A program made the position numbers and the translations under genes. From positions 1,824,728 through 1,888,727 of the forward strand of contig NZ_SJPG01000001.1 in NCBI RefSeq assembly GCF_007859715.1: a stretch of DNA of 64,000 bases, read 5' to 3'. The DNA comes from Rubinisphaera italica. Lineage in GTDB: Bacteria; Planctomycetota; Planctomycetia; Planctomycetales; Planctomycetaceae. This document shows, in pieces, positions 15,251 through 25,592 of this stretch (positions are counted from its first letter, which is position 1; each line of letters begins with the position of its first letter). Under the pieces are notes generated by a model. It made no database searches, was not told the origin of the DNA, and saw only the letters and a list, made by a program, of their open reading frames with translations.

Positions 15251-17659
15251 ATGAATTCACTTTCGCCTTTACGTCAATTCTTGTTGGTGTTGTCACTGCT
15301 GTTGGTTTCCATCTGGAGTCCAGTATTCGCGGCGGAAGCAGGTCGCTGGAATCCCGTTTATAACGTGCCCCACCAACCATTGATTTCAGCGACAGAACGA
15401 TTGATCGAAGCGACGAAGTTCGTTGGCGCTCCTATCTCGGATGCTGATCTCGAAAAGCTGAAAACGGTTCTCAAGCAGGATGATGAACTTGATGCCGTCG
15501 AGCAAATTCAGGAAATTCTCGATTCCTATTGCATCGCTTATGTGCACATCAATCCGGAAAGTCGCGTGAAGTCAGAAGAAGGGCCCGCGGAGAAGCAACT
15601 CGTTCAACAGGGTTGGCGAACATTTTTGGTCAAGGTGCATAATGAGGCGGGCATCAATCCAACGTTGGTCGCACAGAGTCCTCAGGCTCAACCCGTCTAT
15701 ATGAAAGGGCAGGGAGCTCGTCAACGACCAATGATTGAACAGGATCTTGTAACTTCTCAGGAATCCCGCTTGCGATTTCTCGATCTCAAAATGTTCGACA
15801 GCCAACCATTGCGAGCCAGGTTATCGGGACTGAATCTGGAATATCGGATCATTCAGCTTTACAGTCGTGATCAGGGACAGCGTGAAGCCACGCTCAGTTT
15901 TAATGTCGGGCAGGGAACTCAGGATCTGGGGTTCCGTGGCGATGTTCCAATTCTATTTGATTGCAAGCCATCTAAAGAAATCGTCCTGAATGTCACAGAC
16001 CATGACGGCACTGCGACCATGGCTGCTTTCACGATCAAAGATGAAAACAATCGCGTCTATCCGAATCCTGCCCGTCGGCTTGCTCCAGATTTTTTCTTTC
16101 ACGATCAGGTTTATCGGGAGACCGGAGAAGTCCTGCTTCTGCCTGCTGGAAATTACACTGTGGAAGTCAGTCGGGGGCCGGAATATCGGAAGCTCACCAG
16201 GCAACTGGTCGTAGCCGAGGATGAACCAAAGCAGCAATTTGACATCCAGCTAGAGCGCTGGATTCATCCGGCTTCCCGAAACTGGTTTTCAGGAGATCAT
16301 CATGTTCATGCGGCTGGATGTGCCCATTACGATTCCCCCACTGAAGGCGTCGGCCCGGCAGACATGATGCGGCACATTCTGGGAGAAGACCTGAATGTCG
16401 GTTGTGTACTGAGTTGGGGACCGTGCTGGTACACTCAAAAACAGTTTTTCGAAGGTCAACCTTCCGATCTTTCCACCGATCGAAACCTCATGCGATACGA
16501 TGTCGAAGTGAGTGGATTTCCCTCCTCTCATGCCGGCCATCTTTGTCTGCTCAGACTGATCGAAGATGATTATCCCGGAACGAAATCACTCGAGCAGTGG
16601 CCCAGTTGGACGTTGCCCGTTTTGCAGTGGACAAAGCGGCAGGGAGGAGTAGCCGGATACAGTCACAGCGGATGGGGATTGACGTTGCCGGATTATGACA
16701 AACAGGGAAATCGGATTCCCATCAAACGAATGTGGGGTGGTGCTCCAGAAGGCTGGCCGCATCAGGCAGCCGACAAACTGCCGGACTATGCCATGCCAGC
16801 ATTCGATGGGATTGGTGCCAACGAATATATTATGACGGTTACCCACGATGCATGTGATTTTATCTCAGCTGTCGACACGCCTGCGATCTGGGAACTGAAT
16901 ATCTGGTATCACACCCTCAACTGCGGCTATCGCACGCGAATCTCCGGTGAGACCGATTTTCCCTGCATCTATGGCGAGCGGGTGGGACTCGGAAGAATCT
17001 ATGTGAAGCTGGACGATGGTCAGGAACTCAGCTTTGATTCCTGGGTGCAGGGACTCAAAGCTGGGAGAAGTTACTGCGGAGATGGGCAGAGCCATCTGAT
17101 GGATTTTCGTGTGAACGATGTCGCAGTGGGAGAACCCGGATCAGATGGTCAACTGAGCCAACTCAATTTGCCGGAATCCCAGCAGGTGAAAATCACTTGC
17201 GATGTCGCGGCCCTGTTGGAACAGAAGCCCCGTAATGACATTCGCGATCTCCGCCTCGATCAAAAACCGTACTGGCATATCGAGAGATGCCGTCTCGGGA
17301 CGACTCAGGAAGTGCCGGTCGAATTGGTTATCAATGGAGAAGTGGTCGCCAGGAAAAACATTGTTGCCGATGGCAGTCTCACCCAGATTGAATTTGAAGC
17401 TCGCATTGAACATTCCAGTTGGGTTGCCTTGAGGATTTTGCCTTCCTGCCACACAAACCCTGTGTTTGTGGAAGTCGACAACTCGCCAATTCGGGCCAGC
17501 AAGCGCAGCGCGAAGTGGTGTCGCAAAGCGGTCGATGTTTGCTGGGAGGCAAAAAAGAATGGCATTCGAAAAGAAGACCATCAGGCTGCCGAAGCCGCCT
17601 ACGAACACGCCCGTCAACAGTACGACAGGATTTATAAAAAAGCGTTCGATGACGAGTGA
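15251..17659 (+). CDS. Secreted CehA/McbA-family metallohydrolase
   Basis: The 802-residue protein has a signal peptide (residues 1-27, ending VFAAEA). A beta-rich N-terminal half leads to a PHP-like metal-binding core starting WFSGDHHVHAAG, where H351-x-H353 is the first metal-binding pair; GVAGYSHSGWG carries a further histidine. The family includes carbaryl hydrolase CehA and McbA, but most members have unknown roles. The length is typical of planctomycete members. GAGG lies near the start (TTTCTGAGGTCAAGC before the ATG). No operon partner. Confidence 0.85.
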   Translation: MNSLSPLRQFLLVLSLLLVSIWSPVFAAEAGRWNPVYNVPHQPLISATERLIEATKFVGAPISDADLEKLKTVLKQDDELDAVEQIQEILDSYCIAYVHINPESRVKSEEGPAEKQLVQQGWRTFLVKVHNEAGINPTLVAQSPQAQPVYMKGQGARQRPMIEQDLVTSQESRLRFLDLKMFDSQPLRARLSGLNLEYRIIQLYSRDQGQREATLSFNVGQGTQDLGFRGDVPILFDCKPSKEIVLNVTDHDGTATMAAFTIKDENNRVYPNPARRLAPDFFFHDQVYRETGEVLLLPAGNYTVEVSRGPEYRKLTRQLVVAEDEPKQQFDIQLERWIHPASRNWFSGDHHVHAAGCAHYDSPTEGVGPADMMRHILGEDLNVGCVLSWGPCWYTQKQFFEGQPSDLSTDRNLMRYDVEVSGFPSSHAGHLCLLRLIEDDYPGTKSLEQWPSWTLPVLQWTKRQGGVAGYSHSGWGLTLPDYDKQGNRIPIKRMWGGAPEGWPHQAADKLPDYAMPAFDGIGANEYIMTVTHDACDFISAVDTPAIWELNIWYHTLNCGYRTRISGETDFPCIYGERVGLGRIYVKLDDGQELSFDSWVQGLKAGRSYCGDGQSHLMDFRVNDVAVGEPGSDGQLSQLNLPESQQVKITCDVAALLEQKPRNDIRDLRLDQKPYWHIERCRLGTTQEVPVELVINGEVVARKNIVADGSLTQIEFEARIEHSSWVALRILPSCHTNPVFVEVDNSPIRASKRSAKWCRKAVDVCWEAKKNGIRKEDHQAAEAAYEHARQQYDRIYKKAFDDE

Positions 17660-17699
17660 AAAGCAGAGTTGGTTTCCAATCCTTAATTTATCTGCGGGC

Positions 17700-17976
17700 T
17701 ACCATGCTCTTTTTTCGTATTGATCAACATGCACGACAACTGACCATCTCCCTGAGAGACCCGCAGGGCAACTTCCTGCTCGTTCGACAGGTCTCCACAC
17801 GGCCAGATAAAATTCTACAATTCTTAGACCACTTCGCCATTGATCAACATCTGATGGATGCCTGCTTCGTTGGCGATGAACAGGTGCAATCACAAGCTGG
17901 CAGATTCTATGGCGGCTGGATAACCAGCAAGATTGTCGGTCCGATCAAGGGGGAACCTGGAACTCATAGATGGTAG
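17700..17976 (+). pseudogene. IS110 transposase N-terminal remnant
   Basis: It reads MLFFRIDQHARQLTISLRDP, QGNFLLVRQVSTRPDKILQF, then diverges into an unrelated 55-residue tail ending at 17976. This is the longest uninterrupted transposase start in the window. The catalytic aspartate (ID) is present, but the rest of the DEDD domain and the serine domain are missing. Confidence 0.75.
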
Positions 17977-18130
17977 AAACCTAAAACGAAACCATGAGAC
18001 ATGAGCTTGCTCAATTCGATCTGTTTTTTGCTGTGCCAAAGAAACCGTTACAGTCGTGATATCAATTCCTTACAAAGGTCGCTCCAAGTCACATTGGTCT
18101 CATAGTCTCCTTAGTTCCTTGGGCTATTTC

Positions 18131-20413
18131 TTAAGGCAATTGTCTACTTTGGATGATCTCGTCTGCAAAGCTGGTCATTGCTGATTCGTTCGGCGTTTCA
18201 ATGGCTTTGTAAATGCCCCAGGAGAATTTCTTTTCTCCATATGGTTTCCCGTTTTCAGGTAGCTTACGGAGTCCGAGCAAGAGTCCCCCTTCGTTAGGAT
18301 GATCCACCCAACGATGGTTGTGGAATGCTTCAATGCTATTCAAACCGCGCATTTGCCTCCACATATAAACAAAACCGGCAGCTTGGAGTCGTTGACTTTG
18401 AACGGAGTAGTCGGTTGTGTTGAATCCCTGTTCCGAGAGGAGCACTCCTCGGATGTCACCGGTTGAGTTTCGCATTTTCGGTTGATGCATCCATCGATCC
18501 AATACAGCGATATTTTTGGGAGTGATTAGCGGTGTCTGAAAATCGTTAGTGACGCGTGTATCGTTCCATGCGTCTGGTTTGCGGAGATTCTGTGGATAAG
18601 GATGGAAGGCAATGCCCCATGCAAAATCCCCCTCGATCGAGCTGGATTCAACCAGACGTTCAAGCAAATCGATATTGGAGTAAGACTTCCAGGACGGATT
18701 GGCGGGAGTATTCCAATGGTGGGTCAGTGAGATGAATACGCGTGAGTGAGGATCGTGTCGGCGTGTCACATTATGCACTAACCGCATCGAACGGAGGTAG
18801 TGATCCATATAGACCATTGGTGGTTGCCAGCCCATATTGGTCCACTCCCAACCAAAGCCAACTTCATTGTGAACAATCCAGTTAGCAATACGCCCTTGAG
18901 GTAAGCTAGGAGCGGAGTAACGATGTGCCAAAAACTCGATCACTGCTTCATAGGCCGCAACACCGTCAGCCGTTGTAAAGTTTGGCATCGCATAATGTCC
19001 GGCACGATCCGCTTCGGGATGCACGATCATCTTGCCGAACTCACTGTTTGAGAAAGGAACCAGCAGGATACCACTGACTACGATCTCGTTCTCTGAGGCA
19101 AATCGTATCAATGTATCGTACTCAGCTAGACGTTTGAGGTTCACAAACCACTTGCGACCACCATGGTCAAATGGAATCCAACCCTGATGCGGAACTGAGT
19201 CCATAAAATGAGAAACGGAGATATTCACAGTGATATTGTGAACGCCAAGTTCTAACAACTCATTTAACGGAAAATGGGAACTGACACCCCCCATCCCCTT
19301 AATGCCTTTGGGAACCTGACGCGGCAGGGGCGTTGCAGCCGCGGCGGACAAGTCGGTCGCATATTTCCAGTGAGACAACAGCTTCCATTTATCGACTGGA
19401 TCTGGTTCCGCGATCGCCCAACGTGAAATCGTGCGGTCTCTCCCGTCTTGAAAGCGCGGAAGCTGTATTTCAAACGTGTCCTTGGACTCCACTTCTCCCA
19501 GGTCGATGATTCCATTCTGCTGTTCGAGAAGCAACTCTCCATTTTGTATTGTCGCATGGGCAGCCATAGAGACTTCTGGAAGGATTTCAACCAGCCGAAT
19601 CTTACTTTTCTTTTCAACGCTCCCTCGAATGACCACGCTCTGCTTGTCGATCTCAACAGAGTCGATAATGTTCAGATACTCCGTTTTATAAAATGTATTG
19701 ATCCGCGACTCACTTGATAACTTACTCTTCTCTTCTTTTTCACGCTCGACCTGTGACTTCATTTCCTCGATATTGGGCTCCCGCAAATGGAGATTGCGAA
19801 GCCGAAATGTGACCCCAGGCAACCGCCCAAAGTCAATTCTCAGTTGATTGCTTGTAGCCGACCATTTCCCACCTGAAAGCAATTGGAGATCAATGGCATA
19901 TGGTTGCCACGACTGGGACTTTTCCAGTCTCCCCGCTGAAAACTGTTTCGTAGCATTAATTGGAGGACCGTAATATACGGATAGTCCATCAACGTCTTTC
20001 AATGAAAAATACTCGAAGGCCAATACGGTTTGAGACTCTGTAACCTCTGTAGGGTCGAATCGCTGTAACACGATGAACGGATCTTCCCCCAATGTTGTGA
20101 GTTCGAATTCATCATCAGTCAGCTGCTTAACTATGAGCTGGTTTGATTTTTCAATATCGAGCTCCGTAGAAATCTTGCTTGCGGTTTGATCAGGCGGTGC
20201 GCCGCTGACAAGAGTTTCGAGTGGGGACTGAATCTGGCCAAGCCAGCTTGCAATGCTCCATAATAGTGCAAATAGACCAATGAGGTGAAATGCCAATGCG
20301 CCTCGGCTAGACTCCATACGATGAGTGACATCCGAAATACTGAAGTCTGTTTCGGATGGCTTAAGATTGGACCTGTCGTTTAATAGGCAAGTCCGTCTAC
20401 GGCTTAGCATCAT
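18131..20413 (-). CDS. DUF5722-family (glycoside-hydrolase-like) protein
   Basis: The 760-residue protein has one hydrophobic segment near residues 42-58 (LAFHLIGLFALLWSIASWL), then a beta-rich domain, then a TIM-barrel-like catalytic half. E517 in IVHNEVGFGW and E661 in LLSEQGFN are spaced and placed like the acid/base and nucleophile of clan GH-A glycosidases. I recognise the second half as DUF5722. The function is probably glycan processing at the membrane or periplasm, by inference. The gene starts inside the end of the upstream esterase gene (17-bp overlap), so the two are likely translated together. Confidence 0.8.
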   Translation of the reverse strand: MMLSRRRTCLLNDRSNLKPSETDFSISDVTHRMESSRGALAFHLIGLFALLWSIASWLGQIQSPLETLVSGAPPDQTASKISTELDIEKSNQLIVKQLTDDEFELTTLGEDPFIVLQRFDPTEVTESQTVLAFEYFSLKDVDGLSVYYGPPINATKQFSAGRLEKSQSWQPYAIDLQLLSGGKWSATSNQLRIDFGRLPGVTFRLRNLHLREPNIEEMKSQVEREKEEKSKLSSESRINTFYKTEYLNIIDSVEIDKQSVVIRGSVEKKSKIRLVEILPEVSMAAHATIQNGELLLEQQNGIIDLGEVESKDTFEIQLPRFQDGRDRTISRWAIAEPDPVDKWKLLSHWKYATDLSAAAATPLPRQVPKGIKGMGGVSSHFPLNELLELGVHNITVNISVSHFMDSVPHQGWIPFDHGGRKWFVNLKRLAEYDTLIRFASENEIVVSGILLVPFSNSEFGKMIVHPEADRAGHYAMPNFTTADGVAAYEAVIEFLAHRYSAPSLPQGRIANWIVHNEVGFGWEWTNMGWQPPMVYMDHYLRSMRLVHNVTRRHDPHSRVFISLTHHWNTPANPSWKSYSNIDLLERLVESSSIEGDFAWGIAFHPYPQNLRKPDAWNDTRVTNDFQTPLITPKNIAVLDRWMHQPKMRNSTGDIRGVLLSEQGFNTTDYSVQSQRLQAAGFVYMWRQMRGLNSIEAFHNHRWVDHPNEGGLLLGLRKLPENGKPYGEKKFSWGIYKAIETPNESAMTSFADEIIQSRQLP

Positions 20414-21623
20414 GGTTCCTCATCTCAAGGATTGCCCTGGCAAACGCCTCTCCCATTAGCGCGAACGTCTTGGCACACCCAAGGTAATGATAGCCGGCGT
20501 TTGATGCGCCACGAGTCCGTAACGCAACTTCTTCCGGGCTCACCAGTTTCGCCTCGTATTCCTTCAGGTAGGATTGCTGGTCCTCCTTGGACATCGAACC
20601 ATCGGCGTTGGCGGCGTTCTTGTTCTGTGTCCTCAACAGATATGCCATCTGATTCACCTTTTCGTACTTCTCCTGGATAGCAGCTAACGGCTTGTCCCAA
20701 AACGGCGATGTCGGAATCGCGACGACATTCCCGCTGAATTCAGACAGTGTGGCCGGTGCGGCCATCGCTTCGCGAAACTCCAGATTCCCTTCATTCGCTT
20801 CTTCACCTCCAACGCCCATGACGCCGATGACGAACGGCATTTTCGGTGCGTCAAGGTCGTTGCGTACGTCCCGAATGAAGTCGGCCATCCATTCGCTATA
20901 CTTGGCGAACCGATTGACCGAAGAGTCTTTCGGCAGTATCGGGTAGACGTCGCGGCTGACCATGTCGTTGAAACCCTGAAACCACACGAAACCGGCGATC
21001 TCATATCCTTGCTCGGGATCATAGTCTGGTACCACGCGACCGATATCGCCGAGCACGAGTTTAATGTGGTTCAACATCAGTCGGTAGTAGTGCCCCGAGC
21101 CGCTCTCTGGGCGACGCCCTTTTTTAATGTCATCCTGAGTTCGCGAGTACACTCCGGCACTCGGTGGGCGGAAGTCGTAGAAGAGGGACTTGCCACCCCA
21201 GGCCGTCTTGATGATGAGCACGGGCTCCTCAAAAGTCTCGTTCATAGTGATACCAAATGTGAACTCGGGACCGATCTTGCCGCCGTCCTCAGCAGGGTTC
21301 GGCCTCGATCCATAACCGGCAGTCAACTTACCAAACCCTTCACCGTTCTGCTCACCCCGTCCGGTGTAATAAGAGATCCATGCGCCGTCACAGACTCGCG
21401 GCTTGCCGTCTGTATCTCGCATCTTCTTCAGTAGGGGAGCGGTTGTCGGGTCGTCGCCGATGTAGTCGAATGTCTCGACCCTGGCGTGTCCCTCCATGTT
21501 GGACTGTCCGACGAGAATAAAGATCTTGAGTGGCTTGTCCGCGGCTGGAGTTGGCAATGTCAGTAACGACACCGTCAAAACAAACGAAAGCGAAAAAACG
21601 AAAGAGCTGCGAATTCTCGTCAT
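20397..21623 (-). CDS. Secreted SGNH-family (sialate O-acetylesterase-like) esterase
   Basis: The ILVGQSNMEG block holds the nucleophile serine (S41 counted from the chosen start), and LGCAKTFALMGEAFARAIL ends the domain. This is the DUF303/SASA carbohydrate esterase type, which removes acetyl groups from sugars. The start is placed at the ATG at 21623, where the signal peptide MTRIRSSFVFSLSFVLTVSL begins. An upstream frame opening at 21716 would bury the signal peptide. The 3' end overlaps the DUF5722 gene, suggesting the esterase and a glycosidase act on the same decorated polysaccharide. Confidence 0.87.
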   Translation of the reverse strand: MTRIRSSFVFSLSFVLTVSLLTLPTPAADKPLKIFILVGQSNMEGHARVETFDYIGDDPTTAPLLKKMRDTDGKPRVCDGAWISYYTGRGEQNGEGFGKLTAGYGSRPNPAEDGGKIGPEFTFGITMNETFEEPVLIIKTAWGGKSLFYDFRPPSAGVYSRTQDDIKKGRRPESGSGHYYRLMLNHIKLVLGDIGRVVPDYDPEQGYEIAGFVWFQGFNDMVSRDVYPILPKDSSVNRFAKYSEWMADFIRDVRNDLDAPKMPFVIGVMGVGGEEANEGNLEFREAMAAPATLSEFSGNVVAIPTSPFWDKPLAAIQEKYEKVNQMAYLLRTQNKNAANADGSMSKEDQQSYLKEYEAKLVSPEEVALRTRGASNAGYHYLGCAKTFALMGEAFARAILEMRNHDAKP

Positions 21624-21746
21624 GATGACATCTTTCGGAATGATCTGTTTAAGAGGGGGTGTGTTGGGAAGAAACAACGCCGAATGAAAGACATTGTAGC
21701 AGGGGTTTGATGACAACTGAGCATCAAACTGAGCTAGCCTATTCCA

Positions 21747-22035
21747 TCAAAGAGGTGGATTCAATCGCCGGATCGTGACGTTCAGCACGCTCGCAATTCT
21801 GACCCACGTCAGATACGGCACCAATAAACCTCCGGCAGCTATGGGCTTTTTGAAGAAGAGAATCGTCGTTGCCAAAATCGACAGCCACAACATGATAATC
21901 TCCACAAATGCACCAGCCCGGCTGGTGCATTCCAAAGAAGATCCATGACCACACGATGTTCAGAAGTAGTTGAACGGCAAATAAAGACAGCGGCACTTTT
22001 ACAGCCTTGATTTCCGACGGTTTCCTAAAACACTT
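21747..22035 (-). pseudogene. TspO/MBR-family remnant, copy 1
   Basis: [23 protein letters not shown] is followed by a frameshift into [20 protein letters not shown] and [18 protein letters not shown]. This is the C-terminal half of the five-helix tryptophan-rich sensory protein family (porphyrin/cholesterol-binding membrane proteins). The N-terminal helices and the reading frame are lost. Confidence 0.8.
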
Positions 22036-22207
22036 TGATAAGCCGAATCTAGAGAAGTCGATAATCTGAAATTCACTGGATGAGTTTGAGACGGAGTCCG
22101 ACTTCGGTGGATTGCCAAAACCGTTTGTACTGAAAGCAGTAGGAGATCACTCAGTTCATGCCAAGCCTGTTACCAACCGTCTCAAACAACAATCCAACTC
22201 TCCGGTT

Positions 22208-23221
22208 TCATTGGGCTACCTGTGGAGTTGGCGGGGTCCAATTGCCCTCAATGACCTGCCAGCCAGGCAGGTAGCAGCGAACAATGTAGTTCCAGCCTTC
22301 AGTGATTGGCAAGTAGTTCGTTGCCTTCGGATCTCCTCCGAAGTGGATTGTTACTGTGCCGTCCTCGTTGGGCTTAGATGTGATACCGTTGAATGAGTAG
22401 GCATTAAGATCGTTTGGTGTGAAGAAGCCATCATTGTTATAGACCGTAACTGACCAGAACGCCTGTACTGGAACATCCTTGGGCATCGTCAGTGTATATG
22501 CTGTTTTACCGTCATTCTTCTCTGGTGTGACGTTGAAATACATAGCCCCACGCTGTGGGTTGCCTCCCCAGCCGTAAGCAGCTCCAATCAGGTGCTGGGT
22601 GGGGTCGACTTCACCCCTGGGACCAAAGGCCTCTGGCACGCCGTCGAGTTTCGAGGCCAGTGCATTGAGTATCTTGCGGGTCTCAACAAGTGAGGCTTCG
22701 TCCCATTCCGGCAGTTCGAGTTTTCCAGGAGAATCCTGCTGAACTTGAATCGCATCCTGAAGTGCATGGGCCTTCTTCATGTCCTCCGAGCTGTTTGGAT
22801 CGCAAAACGTGCGGATGAGTACCATCACGTACCGTGTGCCAACATTACCAATATTCAGTGTCACTTCACCGGCACCGTTCTTGAGCACAGGGTTGTACTC
22901 GTCCTGATCAATCACAAGAAGCGATTGAAATCGGTCTGGCGATTCCGGCTTGATGACCGTCACTGGCCCGGCTGCCAAGTCATAGACGCCGAACGAGTAC
23001 AGCGTGTCACGATTTCCACGAATCGTCGTCTGGTTCTCGACCGAATACACTTCGCGAAAGTTCAACAACTTCCCCACTCCGCCAGCCTTGGCAGCGTAAC
23101 CTTTGAACTGCATGTCGGTTTCAGCTCGGACATAGTTAAGCACATTGACTGGCTCACTGGCGAAAGCGGCGGTCGACATCACACAGAGAATCACAACTGG
23201 TATATGCTTTAGAAACGGCAT
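22208..23221 (-). CDS. DUF1254/DUF1214 domain protein
   Basis: The 337-residue protein has a signal peptide (residues 1-21, AAFASEPVN). The N-terminal DUF1254 part has [19 protein letters not shown] and YDLAAGPV. The C-terminal DUF1214 part has [24 protein letters not shown] and [13 protein letters not shown]. These beta-rich proteins are common in bacteria and have no firmly known activity. An SD-like AGGAG occurs about 9 bases before the start. It is flanked on both sides by TspO remnants, so it sits in a rearranged area, yet its own frame is intact. Confidence 0.88.
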   Translation of the reverse strand: MPFLKHIPVVILCVMSTAAFASEPVNVLNYVRAETDMQFKGYAAKAGGVGKLLNFREVYSVENQTTIRGNRDTLYSFGVYDLAAGPVTVIKPESPDRFQSLLVIDQDEYNPVLKNGAGEVTLNIGNVGTRYVMVLIRTFCDPNSSEDMKKAHALQDAIQVQQDSPGKLELPEWDEASLVETRKILNALASKLDGVPEAFGPRGEVDPTQHLIGAAYGWGGNPQRGAMYFNVTPEKNDGKTAYTLTMPKDVPVQAFWSVTVYNNDGFFTPNDLNAYSFNGITSKPNEDGTVTIHFGGDPKATNYLPITEGWNYIVRCYLPGWQVIEGNWTPPTPQVAQ

Positions 23222-23440
23222 CGGACACTCCTGAAGAACAGTGAATTATTAGAGAGGTTGTTGTTCAAGAGTTTACGTCATGTGCAAAGCAAAAGCGATG
23301 CTGTGAATCAAAATTTCGTGTTCTGTCGAGAACAAACGAAGGGCGATCCTTGGCTGTTAAGTTACGATATACCATAGAACGTGGAAACACTGGGGACTAA
23401 GCGTGTTTGTTCAGATCATGCACGAGACCTGAAACAACAA

Positions 23441-23700
23441 TTAAGCTGCGGCTGGCGCTGCGTAAATGAACTTCAACCAGTAACGAGTCATGATGGCCCA
23501 TGCTGGAATAATCAATGTTATCGCCAGACAGCCCAATAACAGGAGGGCTACTTGCGGGGCGAACGCCAAGTGAGGTACTGGACCCTCATTGGTCGGATAG
23601 ATCAATGGAATCAAAAATCATTCTGTCCATGTCGCAGTAGCCCATATTAGAGAGAACATACCGAAAACATGTAGACCTACCAGTCCCTGAGTGGAATATG
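23441..23700 (-). pseudogene. C-terminal piece of an unidentified small membrane protein
   Basis: One frame reads GLVGLHVFGMFSLIWATATW, TE, an in-frame TGA at 23618-23620, then FLIPLIYPTNEGPVPHLAFA and QVALLLLGCLAITLIIP to a stop at 23441. There are two or three membrane helices. The TGA falls where a tryptophan would fit. I do not recognise the family. Confidence 0.5.
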
Positions 23701-23789
23701 ATCTAGCAGATGATTTTTGAATCAGGCTGTGAGAGTTGAGGGGATACGTTTCGCCCATGAGTACTTCTTCATATCCACTTAGGTGTTCA

Positions 23790-24085
23790 ACTACCATATC
23801 ATAAATTTTAGCACGCTCGCAAAATTGCCCCAAGTCAGATATGGCACCATCATGCTCCCGGCAAACGTGGACTTTTTGAAGAAGAGAATCATCGTCGTCG
23901 TAATCGCCAGCCACAAGACGATAATCTCAGTAAACGCCCATCCCGGTTGATGCATTCCAAAGAAGATCCACGACCAGGCAACATTCAGAATCATTCGAAC
24001 GCCAAATGAAGTCAGAGGCAACTTAGCAGCCTTGAATCCTGCCTGTTGCCAAACAAGCCATGCCGCGATTGCCAACAGCACCGAT
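23790..24085 (-). pseudogene. TspO/MBR-family remnant, copy 2
   Basis: [53 protein letters not shown] and [13 protein letters not shown] are in frame to a stop, but the first one or two helices are missing. It is closely related to the remnant at 21747-22035, so the two arose by duplication. The first gene copy was probably whole; neither is now. Confidence 0.78.
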
Positions 24086-24282
24086 CAATAGTATCGCAGA
24101 CTGACCACACTCCGAAAAGAAGCCGATCACGACAATACTCAACTGATCAACAGGATCAGACATATCCTCAGACGACATAATCTGCAGTGGGAGTTACCCA
24201 CCAAAACCTTCCCCACCACCCGGTCCATCCATTGCCTCTGCAACTGGAACTGCCGGAACTCGACCGTCTGGAGATGAACTAT

Positions 24283-24491
24283 CTCTTGGAGGATCTGGCA
24301 GTGATCGAGGTTTAAAATACGAAGTTGAATAATCGAGCACAGATCTCGAAAGAGCAGGGGACTGAAATTCGGGACCAATTCCCTGAGCAGTGAAGACGAT
24401 TGACTGACTATTCACGCTCCAAATGATAAACACTTGGCGTGCCGGGAACTTGGACAGAAAAAATCAGAATGTCGTGACAAACAACAGAGCT
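24283..24491 (+). repeat. Right part of an IS110-derived repeat
   Basis: It matches the right ~200 bases of the intact copies (GATCGAGGTTTAAAATACG, then AGAGCAGGGGACTGAAATTC, and the end CAGAATGTCGTGACAAACA). The left end is absent. It ends 68 bases past the stop of the minus-strand kinase gene. Confidence 0.85.
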
Positions 24492-24558
24492 GTTTACTTC
24501 CGCAATAACAAGGGACATTCATTCTGGTACAGCTCTGGAAATGAGATTTCAGACTACG

Positions 24559-25509
24559 CTATAGCGGCCAATGAGAAAGATCTTCAGAGGACATATCTTG
24601 GAAGAGGGCTTCCGTATCTTCGAGCCCACATAATTCCGTTCCCTCTGTCAGCACGGCCGCAGTCCCGGCCGCAACACCATAGCGAACAGCTTCAACAATT
24701 GGTTGACCTTGAGAGAGGGCCACGACGGTTCCAGCGACCATGCTGTCCCCGGCACCAACGCGGCAGCAAGTTTTCACTGTAGGAGAGTGGAATTGCCAAT
24801 GTCCTTGTTCGGTCGAAAGGATCGCTCCTTGAGCTCCTACTGAAGTGAGCACGATTTCAGTTTGTCTTTTTTGAATGATCGTTCGGGCCGCAGAACGAAT
24901 CTGTTCATTGTTTTCGATTGATTGGCCAGCAAGTTGCTCCAACTCACGGAGATTTGGTTTAATCATGTATACCGACCGCTTCAAGATTTGATGCATGGCA
25001 GATCCACTCGTATCAACAATGGTTCGAGTGGAAGATGGGATTGAGTTGAATAAATCTTGAAGATCGTCGTCACTCAATCCAGGGGGCATACTCCCGCTGA
25101 TCACGAGATAGGCTGGGGCCGAGCCGATCGAACTCAGACAAGCGGTACATGCTTGAAGCTCTTCGCGATGTAGTTCATGACCAGGCATACAAAAGCGAAA
25201 ATGACGCGCCGTCGTCGATTCAAACACAATCAGATTTTCACGAGTCTGACCATGCACGGGAATTGGAGTATGTTTCACACCCTCTCGATCAAGCAGTTCT
25301 TGAAGCCGTTGTCCGGTCGGTCCTCCTTGGGTCCAAATGGCGTGAGCATCTCCATTAAGACGACGAATGGCACGAGCGACATTGATCCCTCCTCCCCCTG
25401 CGTAATACTTGGGAATTCCACAACGCAGTTTGAACTCGGCGACCACTTGAGCAACCTCACAAGTCTTATCGATCGTCGAATTCATCGTCAACGTAACAAT
25501 CATCGGCAT
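24559..25509 (-). CDS. PfkB-family sugar kinase (1-phosphofructokinase / Pfk2-like)
   Basis: Counting from the ATG at 25509, which has AGGCGG four bases upstream, the protein has 316 residues. An upstream ATG at 25578 lacks a ribosome site. It shows the ribokinase-fold signatures AGGGGINVARAIRRL (substrate and lid region) and RVGAGDSMVAGTV with catalytic D255. VTLTMNSTIDKT at the N-terminus is typical of the fructose-1-phosphate / fructose-6-phosphate / tagatose-6-phosphate kinase subfamily (compare E. coli PfkB), which makes it a cytoplasmic glycolytic or fructose-catabolic enzyme. No PTS gene is nearby, so I favour a Pfk2-like role. Confidence 0.87.
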   Translation of the reverse strand: MPMIVTLTMNSTIDKTCEVAQVVAEFKLRCGIPKYYAGGGGINVARAIRRLNGDAHAIWTQGGPTGQRLQELLDREGVKHTPIPVHGQTRENLIVFESTTARHFRFCMPGHELHREELQACTACLSSIGSAPAYLVISGSMPPGLSDDDLQDLFNSIPSSTRTIVDTSGSAMHQILKRSVYMIKPNLRELEQLAGQSIENNEQIRSAARTIIQKRQTEIVLTSVGAQGAILSTEQGHWQFHSPTVKTCCRVGAGDSMVAGTVVALSQGQPIVEAVRYGVAAGTAAVLTEGTELCGLEDTEALFQDMSSEDLSHWPL

Positions 25510-25592
25510 CAGTCCGCCTGTGAAATTCCTGGAAATATCTGTCATGGCGTCAGAAAGGAACTCATAACTCGAATTCAAGTGTCACAACCATT

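Noticed and set aside
24194..24433. 79-codon minus-strand frames at 24139-24433
   Set aside because: They lie inside the right part of an IS110-derived repeat and contain only antisense of the repeat.
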